From positions 1-64,000 of the forward strand of contig NZ_FZOO01000003.1 of assembly GCF_900188375.1 (NCBI RefSeq): DNA of 64,000 nucleotides, read 5' to 3'. The position numbers and the translations under genes are program-made. The stretch is from Geodermatophilus pulveris. Its GTDB lineage: Bacteria > Actinomycetota > Actinomycetes > Mycobacteriales > Geodermatophilaceae. Positions 1 to 9,441 of the stretch are shown here, piece by piece; within the stretch, counting starts at the first letter, position 1; each line of letters begins with the position of its first letter. The notes beneath the pieces are model-generated. The model saw only the letters and a list, made by a program, of their open reading frames with translations, had not been told where the DNA came from and made no database searches.

Positions 1-123
1 GCCGGTGTCCAGACCACTGGCCCCCTCGGTGGCCGGCACCACGCGCAGGGGCAACTCACCCCCGGGGTGGCGCAGGGACACGTCGGGGTCGCCGGTCGCC
101 GATGCACGCGCAGTCTCAGTCAT
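1..123 (-). CDS. Citrate synthase, N-terminal fragment (cut by window start)
   Basis: The first 41 codons of a minus-strand gene start at an ATG at 123 and run off the window. The peptide contains SLRHPGGELPLRVV followed by PATEGASGLDTG. This resembles the N-terminal beta-strand region of type II citrate synthases, where a short LR-(H/Y)-PGG segment precedes a V-x-(A/G)-TEG-x-x-G-(I/L) motif. Citrate synthase condenses acetyl-CoA with oxaloacetate, and lying next to fumarase would fit a TCA-cycle neighbourhood. The active-site residues lie outside the window, so the call rests on this motif alone. Confidence 0.6.
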   Translation of the reverse strand, partial: MTETARASATGDPDVSLRHPGGELPLRVVPATEGASGLDTG

Positions 124-213
124 CGGTAGGGACGCTACTGCTGTCGCGGGTGCCCGACCACGCGCGCTGACCCGGCGGGGCGGACCGGGTGCCCGGCCCG
201 CCCCCCACCCGGT

Positions 214-1647
214 TCAGGGGTGGGTCATCGAGAGGACGTCGAGGGCCTCGTCGAGCTGCTGCTCGGTGAGCTTCCCCTGCTCGACGTAGCCGCGCTCCAC
301 CACCACCTGGCGGATCGTCTTCTGCTCGGCCAGCGACTGCTTGGCCACCTTGGCCGCCTCCTCGTACCCGATGTACTTGTTCAGCGGCGTCACGACCGAC
401 GGCGAGGACTCCGCGTAGGTCCGGCACCGGTCGACGTCGGCGACGATCCCGTCGACGCAGCGGTCGGCCAGGATCCGGCTGACGTTGGCCAGCAGCCGGA
501 CCGACTCGAGCACGTTGCGGGCCATCAGCGGCAGCGTCACGTTGAGCTCGAAGTTCCCGGTGGTGCCGGCGAAGGTGACCGCGGCGTCGTTGCCGATCAC
601 CTGGGCGGCGACCTGGATGGTCGCCTCCGGGATCACCGGGTTCACCTTGCCCGGCATGATCGAGCTGCCCGGCTGCAGGTCGGGCAGCTGGATCTCGGCC
701 AGGCCGGTGCGCGGGCCCGAGCCCATCCAGCGCAGGTCGTTGGCGATCTTCACCAGGCCGACGGCGATCGTCCTGAGCTGGCCGGAGGCCTCCACGAGCC
801 CGTCGCGCGAGCTCTGCGCCTCGAAGTGGTCGCGGGCCTCCGACAGCGGCAGGTCCAGCTCGGCGGCCAGCCGCTCGATGATCGCGGCGGCGAACCCGGG
901 CGGCGTGTTGATGCCCGTGCCGACCGCGGTGCCGCCCAGCGGCAGCTCCCCGATCCGCGGCAGCGAGGCCTGCAGCCGCTCCACGCCGTAGCGCACCGCC
1001 GCGGCGTACCCGCCGAACTCCTGCCCCAGGGTGACCGGGGTGGCGTCCATGAGGTGGGTGCGCCCGCTCTTGACGACCTCGGCGAACTCCCCGGCCTTGC
1101 GCGACAGCGAGGCCTCCAGGTGCTGCAGCGCCGGGATCAGCGTGCGGACGATCGCCCGGGTCGCGGCGATGTGGATGGCCGACGGGAAGACGTCGTTGGA
1201 CGACTGCGAGGCGTTGACGTGGTCGTTCGGGTGCACCGGCGAGCCCAGCGCCTCGGTGGCGAGGGTCGCGATCACCTCGTTGGTGTTCATGTTGCTCGAC
1301 GTCCCCGAGCCGGTCTGGAAGACGTCGATGGGGAAGTGGTCGTCCCACTCGCCGCGGGCCACGGCCGCGGCGGCGGTGCCGATGGCGTCGGCGGTCTCCT
1401 GCGGCAGGACGCCGAGGGAGGCGTTCACCGCGGCGGCCGCGCCCTTGACGGCGGCCAGGGCGGCGATCAGCTCCCGCTCGATGGGCGTGCCGGAGATGGG
1501 GAAGTTCTCGACGGCGCGCTGCGTCTGCGCCCGCCACTTCGCCCAGGCGGGGACCCGGACCTCGCCCATGGAGTCGTGCTCGATGCGGAAGTCCGTGCCG
1601 TCCTGCGGGGCGGCCTGGTCCGCGAGGGGCGTGTTGTCAGGGGGCAT
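214..1647 (-). CDS. fumC: Class II fumarate hydratase
   Basis: A 477-aa protein that interconverts fumarate and L-malate in the TCA cycle as a cytosolic homotetramer. The superfamily signature [11 protein letters not shown] lies at residues 327-337 and carries the flexible-loop catalytic serine. [10 protein letters not shown] lies at about 112-121, and [17 protein letters not shown] around 196-212 supplies the substrate-site histidine. Length fits the family. I chose the ATG at 1647 because GGGAG sits about 8 nt upstream; the frame stays open to 1752 but that extension is Pro/Gly/Ser-rich and unlike fumarase. It is oriented like glpX, with a divergent DUF1707 gene between them, as I recall for mycobacterial fum-glpX. 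Confidence 0.95.
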   Translation of the reverse strand: MPPDNTPLADQAAPQDGTDFRIEHDSMGEVRVPAWAKWRAQTQRAVENFPISGTPIERELIAALAAVKGAAAAVNASLGVLPQETADAIGTAAAAVARGEWDDHFPIDVFQTGSGTSSNMNTNEVIATLATEALGSPVHPNDHVNASQSSNDVFPSAIHIAATRAIVRTLIPALQHLEASLSRKAGEFAEVVKSGRTHLMDATPVTLGQEFGGYAAAVRYGVERLQASLPRIGELPLGGTAVGTGINTPPGFAAAIIERLAAELDLPLSEARDHFEAQSSRDGLVEASGQLRTIAVGLVKIANDLRWMGSGPRTGLAEIQLPDLQPGSSIMPGKVNPVIPEATIQVAAQVIGNDAAVTFAGTTGNFELNVTLPLMARNVLESVRLLANVSRILADRCVDGIVADVDRCRTYAESSPSVVTPLNKYIGYEEAAKVAKQSLAEQKTIRQVVVERGYVEQGKLTEQQLDEALDVLSMTHP

Positions 1648-1774
1648 CGCTGCGGCTCCCGGTGTGGTGGTCGGTGACAGTGCTCCGGACCAGGACCCTA
1701 GAGGCCCGCTTGACCCCGGCCAGCCGCCGCCCGGGGAGGCTCCGCGGACCACGCACGGCGGCCACCGGCTCGGC

Positions 1775-1780
1775 TACGGT
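1775..1780 (+). promoter_or_regulatory. Probable -10 element of a leaderless transcript (TACGGT)
   Basis: TACGGT ends exactly 6 nt before the GTG at 1787, and no Shine-Dalgarno sequence lies in between. A sigma-A type -10 hexamer normally sits 6-7 nt before the transcription start, so the mRNA would begin at the start codon. The same geometry recurs at several genes here. Confidence 0.45.
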
Positions 1781-1786
1781 CGCCGC

Positions 1787-2422
1787 GTGGAGCCCGACGC
1801 CGCCCCCGACCGGCCCGTCGTCCGCGCCTCGGACGCCGACCGCGAGGCCACCGTGAGCCGGCTGCAGCAGGCGGTCGCCCAGGGGCGGATCGACCTCACC
1901 GAGTTCGGCGAGCGGGTGGAGGCCGCCTACGTCGCGGGCACCCTCGACGACCTGGCCGCGCTCGTCGCCGACCTGCCGCCGGACGCCCCGGCGCCGCTGG
2001 AGATCGTCGGGTCGCGCGTCCCCGAGGAGGTGAGCAGCACGTTCGGGGACGTCGAGCTCGCCGGCCCGAACGCCCCGCACCGGGTGTCGACGGTGTTCGG
2101 CGACGTGCGGCTGGACCTGCGGGGCCTGCGCACCGACGCCGACCGCGTCGAGGTCACCCTGAGCGCGGTGTTCGGCGACATCGACGTGGTGGTCGCGGAG
2201 GGCGTGGACGCCGAGCTGCGCGGCCGGACCGTCTTCGGGGACCGCAAGACCGACCTCGCCGCAGTCCCGCGGCTGGCCGGCACGCCGCGGATCGTCGTCC
2301 ACGCGCGCACCGTCTTCGGCGACCTGCGGCTGCGCAGCCTGGCGCCGGGGGAGTCGGCCAGCCGCTGGCGCGCGATGGTCGACCGCCTCGCGCAGCGGCA
2401 CCTGCCCCCGCCGGTCAGCTGA
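1787..2422 (+). CDS. DUF1707 / LiaF-like C-terminal domain protein
   Basis: A 211-aa protein. Residues about 10-60 ([17 protein letters not shown] to [13 protein letters not shown]) match the actinobacterial DUF1707 domain, a short helical module. The rest is a beta-repeat region in which FGD recurs at residues 86, 104, 129, 150 and 177, each in a hydrophobic-polar strand pattern like the LiaF-like domain linked to cell-envelope stress. No transmembrane segment is visible, so it is probably cytosolic or peripheral. The GTG at 1787 is preceded by TACGGT at 6 nt. The 3' end overlaps the convergent glpX gene by 8 bp. The biochemical role is unknown. Confidence 0.85.
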   Translation: MEPDAAPDRPVVRASDADREATVSRLQQAVAQGRIDLTEFGERVEAAYVAGTLDDLAALVADLPPDAPAPLEIVGSRVPEEVSSTFGDVELAGPNAPHRVSTVFGDVRLDLRGLRTDADRVEVTLSAVFGDIDVVVAEGVDAELRGRTVFGDRKTDLAAVPRLAGTPRIVVHARTVFGDLRLRSLAPGESASRWRAMVDRLAQRHLPPPVS

Positions 2423-3473
2423 CCGCGTCGGGCCGGTCCAGGGGCGCGGCGGCGTAGGCGCGCAGCTTCTCCAGCGAGTGCAGGCTCTCGATCGAGCGGA
2501 TGGTGCCCGAGCGCGAGCGCATGACCAGCGACTGGGTGGTGCACCCGCCGGCCCGGTACTGCACGCCGCGCAGCAGCTCGCCGTCGGTGATGCCGGTGGC
2601 CACGAAGAAGACGTCGCCGCGGACCAGGTCGTCGATGTGCAGCACCCGGTCGAGGTCGTGGCCGGCGTCGATGGCCTTCTGCCGCTCCTCGTCGTCCTTG
2701 GGCCACAGCCGGCCCTGCAGTGCACCGCCCATGCACTTGAGCGCGCAGGCGGTGATGATCCCCTCGGGCGTGCCGCCGATGCCCATGAGCATGTCGACGC
2801 CGGTGCCCTCGCGGGCCGCGGCGATCGCGCCGGCCACGTCGCCGTCGGTGATGAACTTGATCCGCGCGCCGGCCTCCCGCACCTCCTGCACCAGCTGTTC
2901 GTGGCGGGGCCGGTCGAGGATGCAGACGGTCACGTCGCCGGTCGAGCTGCGCTTGGCCCGGGCCACCCGGCGGATGTTCTCCCCGACCGGCGCGGTGATG
3001 TCGACGACGTCGGCGGCGGCCGGGCCGACGGCGATCTTCTCCATGTAGAAGACCGCCGAGGGGTCGTACATGGCCCCGCGGTCGGCCACGGCCATGACCG
3101 CGATGGCGTTGGGCATGCCCTTGGCCATCAGGGTGGTGCCGTCGACCGGGTCGACGGCGACGTCGCACTCGGGGCCCTGGCCGTCGCCGACCTGCTCGCC
3201 GTTGTAGAGCATCGGCGCCTGGTCCTTCTCGCCCTCGCCGATGACGACGACGCCGCGCATGCTCACCGTCCCGATGAGGGCGCGCATCGCGTCCACGGCG
3301 GCCCCGTCGCCGCCGTTCTTGTCCCCGCGGCCGACCCAGCGCCCGGCGGCCATGGCCCCGGCCTCGGTGACGCGGACCAGCTCGAGGGCCAGGTTGCGGT
3401 CCGGCCGGGGCCGGTCGGGCCGCAGACCGCTCCCGCCGTGGGTAGCGGAGCCTTCGGGCACGGGCAGGGACAC
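2415..3473 (-). CDS. glpX: Class II fructose-1,6-bisphosphatase
   Basis: A 352-aa gluconeogenic phosphatase of the GlpX family that hydrolyses fructose-1,6-bisphosphate with divalent metals. GEGEKD at residues 79-84 and DPVDGTT at 108-114 are the metal/phosphate motifs; GGTPEGII and the C-terminal [14 protein letters not shown] segment are also typical. The GTG at 3473 is chosen because AGGAGG lies 5 nt upstream; an in-frame ATG at 3575 would add a low-complexity Pro/Ala leader. GlpX is the sole essential FBPase in many actinobacteria. The gene overlaps the convergent DUF1707 gene by 8 bp and diverges from the DUF4245 gene. Confidence 0.95.
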   Translation of the reverse strand: MSLPVPEGSATHGGSGLRPDRPRPDRNLALELVRVTEAGAMAAGRWVGRGDKNGGDGAAVDAMRALIGTVSMRGVVVIGEGEKDQAPMLYNGEQVGDGQGPECDVAVDPVDGTTLMAKGMPNAIAVMAVADRGAMYDPSAVFYMEKIAVGPAAADVVDITAPVGENIRRVARAKRSSTGDVTVCILDRPRHEQLVQEVREAGARIKFITDGDVAGAIAAAREGTGVDMLMGIGGTPEGIITACALKCMGGALQGRLWPKDDEERQKAIDAGHDLDRVLHIDDLVRGDVFFVATGITDGELLRGVQYRAGGCTTQSLVMRSRSGTIRSIESLHSLEKLRAYAAAPLDRPDAVS

Positions 3474-3584
3474 GCGGACCTCCTGGAGGAGGACCCCGTC
3501 CCCCCACCCCGCACGAGCTGGGGCGGGGCCCGGGACGGGGCCGTGGGCGGCGGGGTGGGCGGTCAGTGCTGTCATCCTAGGGGG

Positions 3585-4178
3585 GTGAGCTCCGCCGGCC
3601 CGACCAGTCAGCCGCCCCCGCAGGCGCCCTCCCCGGCGGTCGAGCGGGCCAACCGGATGAGCGCGTCGAACATGCTGCGCTCGCTGGTCCCCCTGGTGGT
3701 GATCTGCCTGGCCCTGGTGGGCTGGATGACCTTCCAGCAGTCCGGGGTGGACACCGTCCGCGAGGTCGACCCGGCCAGCACCGTGCAGCTGGCCGCCGCC
3801 CGCGCGGACTACCCGGTGCCCGTCCCGGCCGACCTGCCGGAGGGCTACCGCCCGACCAGCGCGCGCACCGACGCCGGCGGCGTGCAGTCCGGTGACCCGG
3901 TCACCCTGGAGATCGGCTACCTCACCCCGTCGGCGGAGTACGCGGGCTTCGTCGTCAGCGACGACGCGCGGGCCGACGCTGTCGACGACGTCCTGGGCGG
4001 CGCGCAGCAGAGCGGCACCCTCGACCTCGGCGGCCAGTCCTGGACCCGGGGGACGACGGACCGCGGCGAGACGGTGCTGTCCCGCGCGGCCGACGGCGTC
4101 ACGGTGCTGGTCACCGGCTCTGCGACCGAGGAGGAGCTGGCGACCCTCGCGGCGGCGGTGCGGCCCTACGCGGGCTGA
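3585..4178 (+). CDS. DUF4245-type membrane-anchored protein
   Basis: A 197-aa protein with a short Pro/Ser-rich cytoplasmic start, one transmembrane helix (about residues 32-50, [18 protein letters not shown]) and an extracytoplasmic domain. The segment [20 protein letters not shown] is the kind of sequence that begins the DUF4245 domain. The family is actinobacterial with no established function. Its position between glpX and xseB/xseA matches Rv1100 of M. tuberculosis as I recall it. The GTG at 3585 follows a G run; later starts inside the leader are possible. It converges with xseB, leaving only 3 bp between the stop codons. Confidence 0.82.
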   Translation: MSSAGPTSQPPPQAPSPAVERANRMSASNMLRSLVPLVVICLALVGWMTFQQSGVDTVREVDPASTVQLAAARADYPVPVPADLPEGYRPTSARTDAGGVQSGDPVTLEIGYLTPSAEYAGFVVSDDARADAVDDVLGGAQQSGTLDLGGQSWTRGTTDRGETVLSRAADGVTVLVTGSATEEELATLAAAVRPYAG

Positions 4179-4181
4179 TCG

Positions 4182-4400
4182 CTACTCCGGCTGGTCACCC
4201 GGCGTCGCGGCGGCGAGCCGCTCACGGGCCCGGTCCAGCCAGTGCCGGCACAGCTCGGCCAGCTGCTCACCCCGCTCCCACAGGCCCAGGGACTCCTCGA
4301 GCGTGAGCCCGCCGGCCTCCAGCCGACGGACGACGTCGGCCAGCTCCTCGCGGGCCTGCTCGTAGGTGGTCGCCGGCTGGTCCTCCGGGGTCTGGCTCAT
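4182..4400 (-). CDS. xseB: Exodeoxyribonuclease VII small subunit
   Basis: A 72-aa protein that packs helically against XseA and is needed for exonuclease VII activity. The family core is clear: [20 protein letters not shown], then [20 protein letters not shown], ending in a helical [11 protein letters not shown]. The ATG at 4400 overlaps the xseA stop codon by 4 nt (ATGA), so the two subunits are probably translationally coupled. The acidic tail (GDQPE) is usual for the family. Confidence 0.95.
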   Translation of the reverse strand: MSQTPEDQPATTYEQAREELADVVRRLEAGGLTLEESLGLWERGEQLAELCRHWLDRARERLAAATPGDQPE

Positions 4401-5617
4401 GGCCGTGCATCCTCCCTGGCGACCCGCACCGGCAGCCGCCCGCCCGCCACCCGGACCGCCAGCCGCTCGCCGTCGGCCACCTCGCCGGGGTCGCGCACCA
4501 GGGACCCGTCGGCCCGCTGGACGACGGCGTAGCCGCGCTGCAGCGTCGCGGCGGGGGAGAGCGCGGCGACCCGGGCGCGGGCGTGCTCGAGGTCGCGCTC
4601 GGCGCCCTCCAGCCGGTGCACGAGGGTGCGCCGGGCGCGGCTGCGCAGCTGCTCGACGTCGTCGGCCCGGCCGTGCAGCAGCCGCTGCGGGTCGGTCAGG
4701 ACCGGGCGGCTGCGCACCCCCTCCAGCCACCGCTCCTGCTGCTCCAGCCGGGCGGCGAGCAGGTGCCGGGCGCGGGCGCGCAGCCCGTCGACCAGCCGGC
4801 GCTGCTCGCCGATCTCGGGCACCACGCGGTGCGCGGCGTCGGTGGGGGTGGCGGCCCGGACGTCGGCGGCGTGGTCGACCAGCGTCGTGTCGGTCTCGTG
4901 CCCGACGGCGGTGACCACCGGGGTGCGGCAGGCGGCGATCGCGCGGACCAGTCCCTCGTCGGAGAAGGGCAGCAGGTCCTCGACCGAGCCTCCGCCGCGG
5001 GCGACCACGATGACCTCGACCTGCGGGTCGCGGTCCAGCCGCTGCAGGCCCTCGATCACTGAGGCGGCCGCGCTGGGGCCCTGCACCAGGCTGTGGTGGA
5101 CGGCGAAGCGGACGGCCGGCCAGCGGCGGCGGGCGGTGACCAGGACGTCGCGCTCGGCGGCGCTGTCCCGCCCGGTGACCACGCCGACGACGGCCGGGGC
5201 GAAGGGCAGCGGGCGCTTGCGGGCGGCGTCGAAGAGGCCCTCGGCGGCCAGCAGCCGGCGGATCCGCTCGATGCGGGCCAGCAGCTCGCCGAGGCCGACC
5301 GCGCGGATCTCGGTGGCCCGCAGCGAGAACGACCCGCGGGCGACGTAGTAGTCCGGCCGGGCCCGCACGACCACCCGGGCGCCCTCGGCGAGCTCCAGCC
5401 CGGGGCGGTCGGCGACGTCCCGGGCGCAGGTGACCGGCACCGACAGGTCGGCGGCCGGGTCGCGCAGGGTGAGGAACACCGTCGCCGCCCCGCGGCGGGA
5501 CAGCTGGGCGACCTGACCCTCCACCCAGACCTCGCCCAGCCGGCCGATCCACTCGGCGACCTTGCGAGCCACCGTGCGCACCGGCCAGGGGGCGTCCGGG
5601 GTGGAGGGCGCGGTCAC
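4397..5617 (-). CDS. xseA: Exodeoxyribonuclease VII large subunit
   Basis: A 406-aa catalytic subunit of the ssDNA exonuclease that degrades from both ends to oligonucleotides. An N-terminal OB-fold occupies about residues 10-105 ([20 protein letters not shown]). The nuclease domain shows [13 protein letters not shown] at 145-157, [11 protein letters not shown] at 206-216 and [18 protein letters not shown] at 238-255. A long helical region follows, and the conserved tail [18 protein letters not shown] is present. The start is GTG at 5617 with only a weak upstream GGGA. It forms an operon with xseB by a 4-nt overlap. Confidence 0.95.
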   Translation of the reverse strand: MTAPSTPDAPWPVRTVARKVAEWIGRLGEVWVEGQVAQLSRRGAATVFLTLRDPAADLSVPVTCARDVADRPGLELAEGARVVVRARPDYYVARGSFSLRATEIRAVGLGELLARIERIRRLLAAEGLFDAARKRPLPFAPAVVGVVTGRDSAAERDVLVTARRRWPAVRFAVHHSLVQGPSAAASVIEGLQRLDRDPQVEVIVVARGGGSVEDLLPFSDEGLVRAIAACRTPVVTAVGHETDTTLVDHAADVRAATPTDAAHRVVPEIGEQRRLVDGLRARARHLLAARLEQQERWLEGVRSRPVLTDPQRLLHGRADDVEQLRSRARRTLVHRLEGAERDLEHARARVAALSPAATLQRGYAVVQRADGSLVRDPGEVADGERLAVRVAGGRLPVRVAREDARP

Positions 5618-5676
5618 GTCCCGAGCGTGTCAGACGGCACCGACGGCGCCCGCGGGGAGGCGGGCGGCCCCGTCCC

Positions 5677-5701
5677 GGGTCCCGCCCCGAGCGTGCGAGG
5701 G
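5677..5701. repeat. Dispersed intergenic repeat, copy A
   Basis: One of three similar 25-bp noncoding segments (others at 7279 and 7335). They share the core GAGCNTGCGA preceded by GGRTCCCG and are followed by a G-rich stretch and a GGGTCC-like tail. This copy lies between xseA and the upstream lipid-droplet-type gene. Confidence 0.5.
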
Positions 5702-5723
5702 GTGGGGAGGACGGGGTCCTCTC

Positions 5724-7145
5724 TCAGGCGCCGCGCGGGGCCAGCGGGCTGGACTCGGCCGCCTGGCGCTCCAGCTTCTCCAGCCGGTTGCGCAGCATCC
5801 GCAGGTACGGGTCGCGGGCGCGGGTGGCCTCCTCGTAGGCGACCAGGTCCTGCACGGTGGCGAGCTGGTAGCCGCGCAGCCGGCCACGCAGCTGGGCGAT
5901 CGTGAAGGCGTCGTAGCCCGCGACCGGCGCGGCACCGGCCGCCTGCCCGCCGGTGGCGGCGTCGTCCCCGGCGCCGGCCTGGTCGTCCACCTGGGCGCCG
6001 GCCGCGGTGACCAGCTCCTCGCCGCTGCCGGTGGCGTCGCGGTCGTCGGCGGCGCTCGGCGTGGTGTCGGTGGACGGGCGGGTGTCGGCGTCGCTGACGC
6101 CACTGCCGGCCGCCTCGTCGACCCCGGTGTCCTGCCGGTCGTCCTGGGCGGGCCCGCCCGGGGCCTCCTCCGCGGCGCCCTCCGGAGCGGCGACGCCCTC
6201 GTCGGTCACCGTGCCCTCGACGGTGGCCACCCGCCCGTCGGGGGTGAGCACGTCGACGTCGGTGGCCACGTCCGGGGTCACGTCGGCGGCGCTCTCCGCG
6301 TCACCGACGAGCAGGTCGGTGTCCGGGGTCCCGGCGTCCGGCGCGTCGGCGCCGACGTCCGGGCCGCCGGCCTCCTCGCCCACCGGCGAGCCGCCGGGGT
6401 CGCTGGGCGCGGGCGCGTCCGCCGGGTCCCCGGAGAGGAGGTCGGTGTCCACGCCGCCGGGGTCCATGGGCGCCGGGGGCGGCGTCCCCAGGTCCTCGGC
6501 CGCCGTGGCCTCGGCCCCTCCGGCGTCCGTGTCCCGCAGGGCGGGCGGCGGGGTCGTCGGGCTCTCGGCGATCTCGTCGGTGTCCACGGCGCCGGCCCCG
6601 GCCGCGGCGCCGTCGGCCTCCAGCAGCGCGGTCTCCAGCGCGTCCTCGGTGGACAGGCCGGGCTCGGCGCTGCCCAGGTCGAGCCCGGCGGCGGCCACCT
6701 CGTCGGTGATGTCCGCGAGGGCCTCCACGACCTCCTCGGGCGACGGCTCGGCCGGCAGGCCGGACACCTCGTCGTCGACCAGCGCGGCGGCGTCCAGGGC
6801 CACCTCCTCGTCGTCGACCGGCACGGAGGCCCGGTCGAAGGGAGTGTCGCGGTCGAACCCGGGGGCGCGGTCGAAGGCGGAGCCGCGCCCGGCCGGCGCG
6901 GGCAGGTCCTCGTCGAAGGTCGCCATCCCCGGCTCGGCCTCGCCGCGGAGCCCGGTGAGCACCTCGTCGCCCCGGGCGACCAGGCCCGAGTAGTGCTGCT
7001 GCAGCCGCATCGTGGCCTGCATCGCCAGCCCGATCACGCGGACCGGCAGACCGGTGAGGGTCCGCGGCAGGGCGACGACGTCGTCGATGACGGTGGCGGT
7101 CAGGCCCACGACGGCGCGGACGGCCTGGGGGATCTCACGGGACAT
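5724..7145 (-). CDS. Lipid-droplet-associated-type protein (Rv1109c position)
   Basis: A 473-aa protein. The N-terminal 65 residues are helical and amphipathic ([40 protein letters not shown]). Next comes a long disordered Asp/Ala/Gly/Pro/Thr-rich linker of roughly 330 residues with repeated PDxDTD-like pieces. The C-terminal 60 residues are conserved: [20 protein letters not shown], then [20 protein letters not shown] and a coiled [11 protein letters not shown]. Both ends resemble actinobacterial proteins annotated as lipid-droplet associated, and the place between xseA and ispH is that of Rv1109c. The linker is much longer than in the mycobacterial protein. ATG 7145 has a GGTGGGG ribosome site. 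Function is inferred only. Confidence 0.7.
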   Translation of the reverse strand: MSREIPQAVRAVVGLTATVIDDVVALPRTLTGLPVRVIGLAMQATMRLQQHYSGLVARGDEVLTGLRGEAEPGMATFDEDLPAPAGRGSAFDRAPGFDRDTPFDRASVPVDDEEVALDAAALVDDEVSGLPAEPSPEEVVEALADITDEVAAAGLDLGSAEPGLSTEDALETALLEADGAAAGAGAVDTDEIAESPTTPPPALRDTDAGGAEATAAEDLGTPPPAPMDPGGVDTDLLSGDPADAPAPSDPGGSPVGEEAGGPDVGADAPDAGTPDTDLLVGDAESAADVTPDVATDVDVLTPDGRVATVEGTVTDEGVAAPEGAAEEAPGGPAQDDRQDTGVDEAAGSGVSDADTRPSTDTTPSAADDRDATGSGEELVTAAGAQVDDQAGAGDDAATGGQAAGAAPVAGYDAFTIAQLRGRLRGYQLATVQDLVAYEEATRARDPYLRMLRNRLEKLERQAAESSPLAPRGA

Positions 7146-7278
7146 GGCCCCACCCTGCCCCGAATCGACGCGCCCGACACGCGTGCGGCGGCGCACACCC
7201 CGCCGATGGTGGTACACGTCTCGCCCGCCGTCCGGCCGCCGGGTGAACCTGCTCACAACGGGGGCCGGCCTCCCCGCA

Positions 7279-7303
7279 GGATCCCGCCGCGAGCCTGCGA
7301 GGG
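7279..7303. repeat. Dispersed intergenic repeat, copy B
   Basis: Second copy of the GAGCNTGCGA repeat. It differs from copy A at a few positions in the 25-bp core and is followed by a G-rich run. It lies in the divergent region upstream of ispH. Confidence 0.5.
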
Positions 7304-7334
7304 GCGAGGGGCGGGGGGCAGTCGGCCCTCTGCA

Positions 7335-7359
7335 GGGTCCCGGTGTGAGCTTGCGAACG
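7335..7359. repeat. Dispersed intergenic repeat, copy C
   Basis: Third, most divergent copy (GGGTCCCGGTGTGAGCTTGC), only 31 bp after copy B and in the same orientation. It ends about 25 bp before the ispH -10 element. Confidence 0.45.
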
Positions 7360-7383
7360 CCGGGGGGCAGAGGGTCCTTCTCC

Positions 7384-7389
7384 TACCAT
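7384..7389 (+). promoter_or_regulatory. Probable -10 element for leaderless ispH (TACCAT)
   Basis: TACCAT ends exactly 6 nt before the ispH ATG at 7396. This places the transcription start at or next to the start codon; no separate Shine-Dalgarno sequence is visible. Confidence 0.45.
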
Positions 7390-7395
7390 GGGGCC

Positions 7396-8367
7396 ATGGC
7401 TGATCAGCGCGGACGCGTCCTGCTGGCCGATCCCCGGGGCTACTGCGCCGGCGTGGACCGGGCGGTGGTCGCCGTCGAGCGCGCCCTGGAGATCCACGGC
7501 GCACCGGTGTACGTCCGCAAGCAGATCGTCCACAACAAGCACGTGGTGGCGACGCTCGAGCGGCGCGGGGCGGTCTTCGTCGACGAGACCGACGAGGTTC
7601 CCGAGGGTTCGGTCGTCGTCTTCAGCGCGCACGGCGTCTCCCCGGTCGTGCACGAGGAGGCGGCCGCCCGGCAGCTGCGCACGATCGACGCGACCTGCCC
7701 GCTGGTGACCAAGGTGCACCAGGAGGCCCGGCGGTTCGCCCGTGACGACTACGACATCCTGCTCATCGGCCACCGCGGCCACGAGGAGGTCGAGGGCACC
7801 GCCGGCGAGGCCCCGGAGCGCATCCAGCTCGTCGACGGTGCCGACGACGTGGCCACCGTCCGGGTGCGCGACCCGGAGAAGGTGGTGTGGCTGTCGCAGA
7901 CCACGCTGTCGGTCGACGAGACGCTGGCGACGGTCGACCAGCTGCGCCACCGCTTCCCGGGGCTGCAGTCGCCCCCGAGCGACGACATCTGCTACGCCAC
8001 GCAGAACCGGCAGCAGGCCGTCAAGCAGATGGCCGCCGAGTGCGACCTCGTCGTCGTCGTGGGCTCGACGAACTCCTCGAACTCCGTCCGGCTGGTCGAG
8101 GTGGCGCTGGAGTCCGGCGCCCGCGCCGCCCACCTGGTCGACTTCGCCGCCGAGATCGACCCGGCCTGGCTCGACGGCGTCGGCACCGTCGGGGTCACCA
8201 GCGGCGCGTCGGTGCCCGAGGTGCTGGTCAGCGAGGTGCTCGACTGGCTCGCCGAGCGCGGCTACCCCGACGTGGAGACGGTCAAGGCCGCCGAGGAGCG
8301 CCTGGTGTTCGCGCTGCCCCGCGAGCTGCGCACGGACCGGCCCCGGCCGGCCGCCGACCCCGCCTAG
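7396..8367 (+). CDS. ispH: 4-hydroxy-3-methylbut-2-enyl diphosphate reductase
   Basis: A 323-aa [4Fe-4S] enzyme for the last MEP-pathway step, reducing HMBPP to IPP and DMAPP. The three cluster cysteines are C17 (GYCAG), C101 (DATCPLVTK) and C199 ([11 protein letters not shown]). The substrate-site segments VHNKHVV (44-51), FSAHGVS (76-82), [10 protein letters not shown] (125-134) and [15 protein letters not shown] are intact. ATG 7396 gives an N-terminus of normal length and has a leaderless-type -10 element. It converges with the DUF6542 gene across a strong hairpin. Confidence 0.97.
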   Translation: MADQRGRVLLADPRGYCAGVDRAVVAVERALEIHGAPVYVRKQIVHNKHVVATLERRGAVFVDETDEVPEGSVVVFSAHGVSPVVHEEAAARQLRTIDATCPLVTKVHQEARRFARDDYDILLIGHRGHEEVEGTAGEAPERIQLVDGADDVATVRVRDPEKVVWLSQTTLSVDETLATVDQLRHRFPGLQSPPSDDICYATQNRQQAVKQMAAECDLVVVVGSTNSSNSVRLVEVALESGARAAHLVDFAAEIDPAWLDGVGTVGVTSGASVPEVLVSEVLDWLAERGYPDVETVKAAEERLVFALPRELRTDRPRPAADPA

Positions 8368-8374
8368 CAGCACC

Positions 8375-8430
8375 CCCCGTACGACGACGGCCCCCTCCCG
8401 GACTCGGGAGGGGGCCGTCGTCGTACGGGG
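8375..8430. terminator. Bidirectional terminator: perfect 26-bp stem, 4-nt loop
   Basis: Bases 8375-8400 and 8405-8430 are perfect reverse complements around the loop GACT. The hairpin fills the gap between the convergent ispH stop (8367) and the DUF6542 gene stop (8434). It lacks a U tract, as usual in high-GC actinobacteria, and should work on both strands. Confidence 0.85.
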
Positions 8431-8433
8431 CCT

Positions 8434-9225
8434 TCAGCGACGGGCGGCCCAGCGGATGAGCGCGACCACCGCGGCGGCGACGGTGGCGATCACCATCGCG
8501 GGGAACCCGCGGATGAGCAGGGTGGCCACCGTCGGGAGGTTCACCGACGCCGACGGGGCCAGCACGGTGTTCAGCACGGCCACGGCCACGTAGACCAGCG
8601 GCGGGGCGACCAGCGTGGTGAGCAGGTCTTGTCGGCGCACCGCGGCCGCGGCGGCGGCGCTGGTCACGGTGAGCAGCACCAGCGTGCCCGGGCCGAGGCC
8701 GGTGCTGACCCAGGACTCGAGGGCGGCGCCGGCCAGCGTGACCAGGAAGACGGCCAGGACGGCGACCGAGCCGCGCAGCCGGCTGCCGCTGTCCGCCGCA
8801 CCGCGACCGGCCGGCCGCGGTGCCCCGGACCGCGGGTGGGCCGACCGGGGGGTGCGGGCGTCGGGCTCGTCGCGGTCGCGTGCGTCCCGCGGGCGGTCGT
8901 CGCGGGGCCGCCCGCGCTCGGCCGCGGGCGGGACGGGGCGGCTGCGCCCGGCGTCCGGGGCCGGTCGCGCCGCCCGCTCGACGGGCCGGCGCGGGGGCGC
9001 GGCGGCCGGGCGGCCGTCGCGCGCGAGGTCCCGGTCACGGGCGGCGCGTCCGGTGTCCCGGGGGAGCGGCGGCAGGCCGGCCGGCCGCATCCGCGGGGGC
9101 GGCGGGGGCACCGGCGGGCGGCCGATCCGCGCGACCTGGTCGGCCGCCCCGGAGCGGGCGCCGGTGCGCCGGTCGGCCCGCGCCCCGGGCTCGCGCCAGG
9201 TGTCGGCGCTGTTCACCGTGGCCAT
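8434..9225 (-). CDS. DUF6542-type membrane protein
   Basis: A 263-aa protein. The first 160 residues are highly charged and disordered (Arg/Pro/Asp-rich, with RDDRPRDARDRDEPDA). The last 95 form about four transmembrane helices, including SVAVLAVFLVTLAGAALESW and APPLVYVAVAVLNTVL. This layout and the position beside ispH fit Rv1111c and the actinobacterial DUF6542 family, whose function is unknown. The ATG at 9225 is chosen because the upstream extension is low complexity. In M. tuberculosis ychF follows directly; here RmuC and more than 22 kb intervene. Confidence 0.75.
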   Translation of the reverse strand: MATVNSADTWREPGARADRRTGARSGAADQVARIGRPPVPPPPPRMRPAGLPPLPRDTGRAARDRDLARDGRPAAAPPRRPVERAARPAPDAGRSRPVPPAAERGRPRDDRPRDARDRDEPDARTPRSAHPRSGAPRPAGRGAADSGSRLRGSVAVLAVFLVTLAGAALESWVSTGLGPGTLVLLTVTSAAAAAAVRRQDLLTTLVAPPLVYVAVAVLNTVLAPSASVNLPTVATLLIRGFPAMVIATVAAAVVALIRWAARR

Positions 9226-9441
9226 GGCGGCCCCCGTCCCCTCGTGGTGGACCCCGGTGCGCGGCGGTCCCTGTCGCGGCAACGGTAGCGACGGCCGGGC
9301 CGGCGGCGGGGCAGGACGACGCCGACGCGGGGTGTGCAGAAGTGCCAAAAGCGCAGCCCGGGCCGCACACCGGGCGGGGACGGCGGGGTGCGTGTGACGG
9401 GGCGGTACGGGAGCGGCGACCGGGACGACGCCCGCCGTCGG

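Noticed and set aside
204-224. CCCACCC/GGGTGGG hairpin as fumC terminator
   Set aside because: The arms overlap the end of the fumC coding region and the stem is only 7 bp; not strong enough to list.
220-1677. Long plus-strand frame opposite fumC
   Set aside because: Low-complexity translation and no start signal, while the minus strand encodes a complete fumarase.
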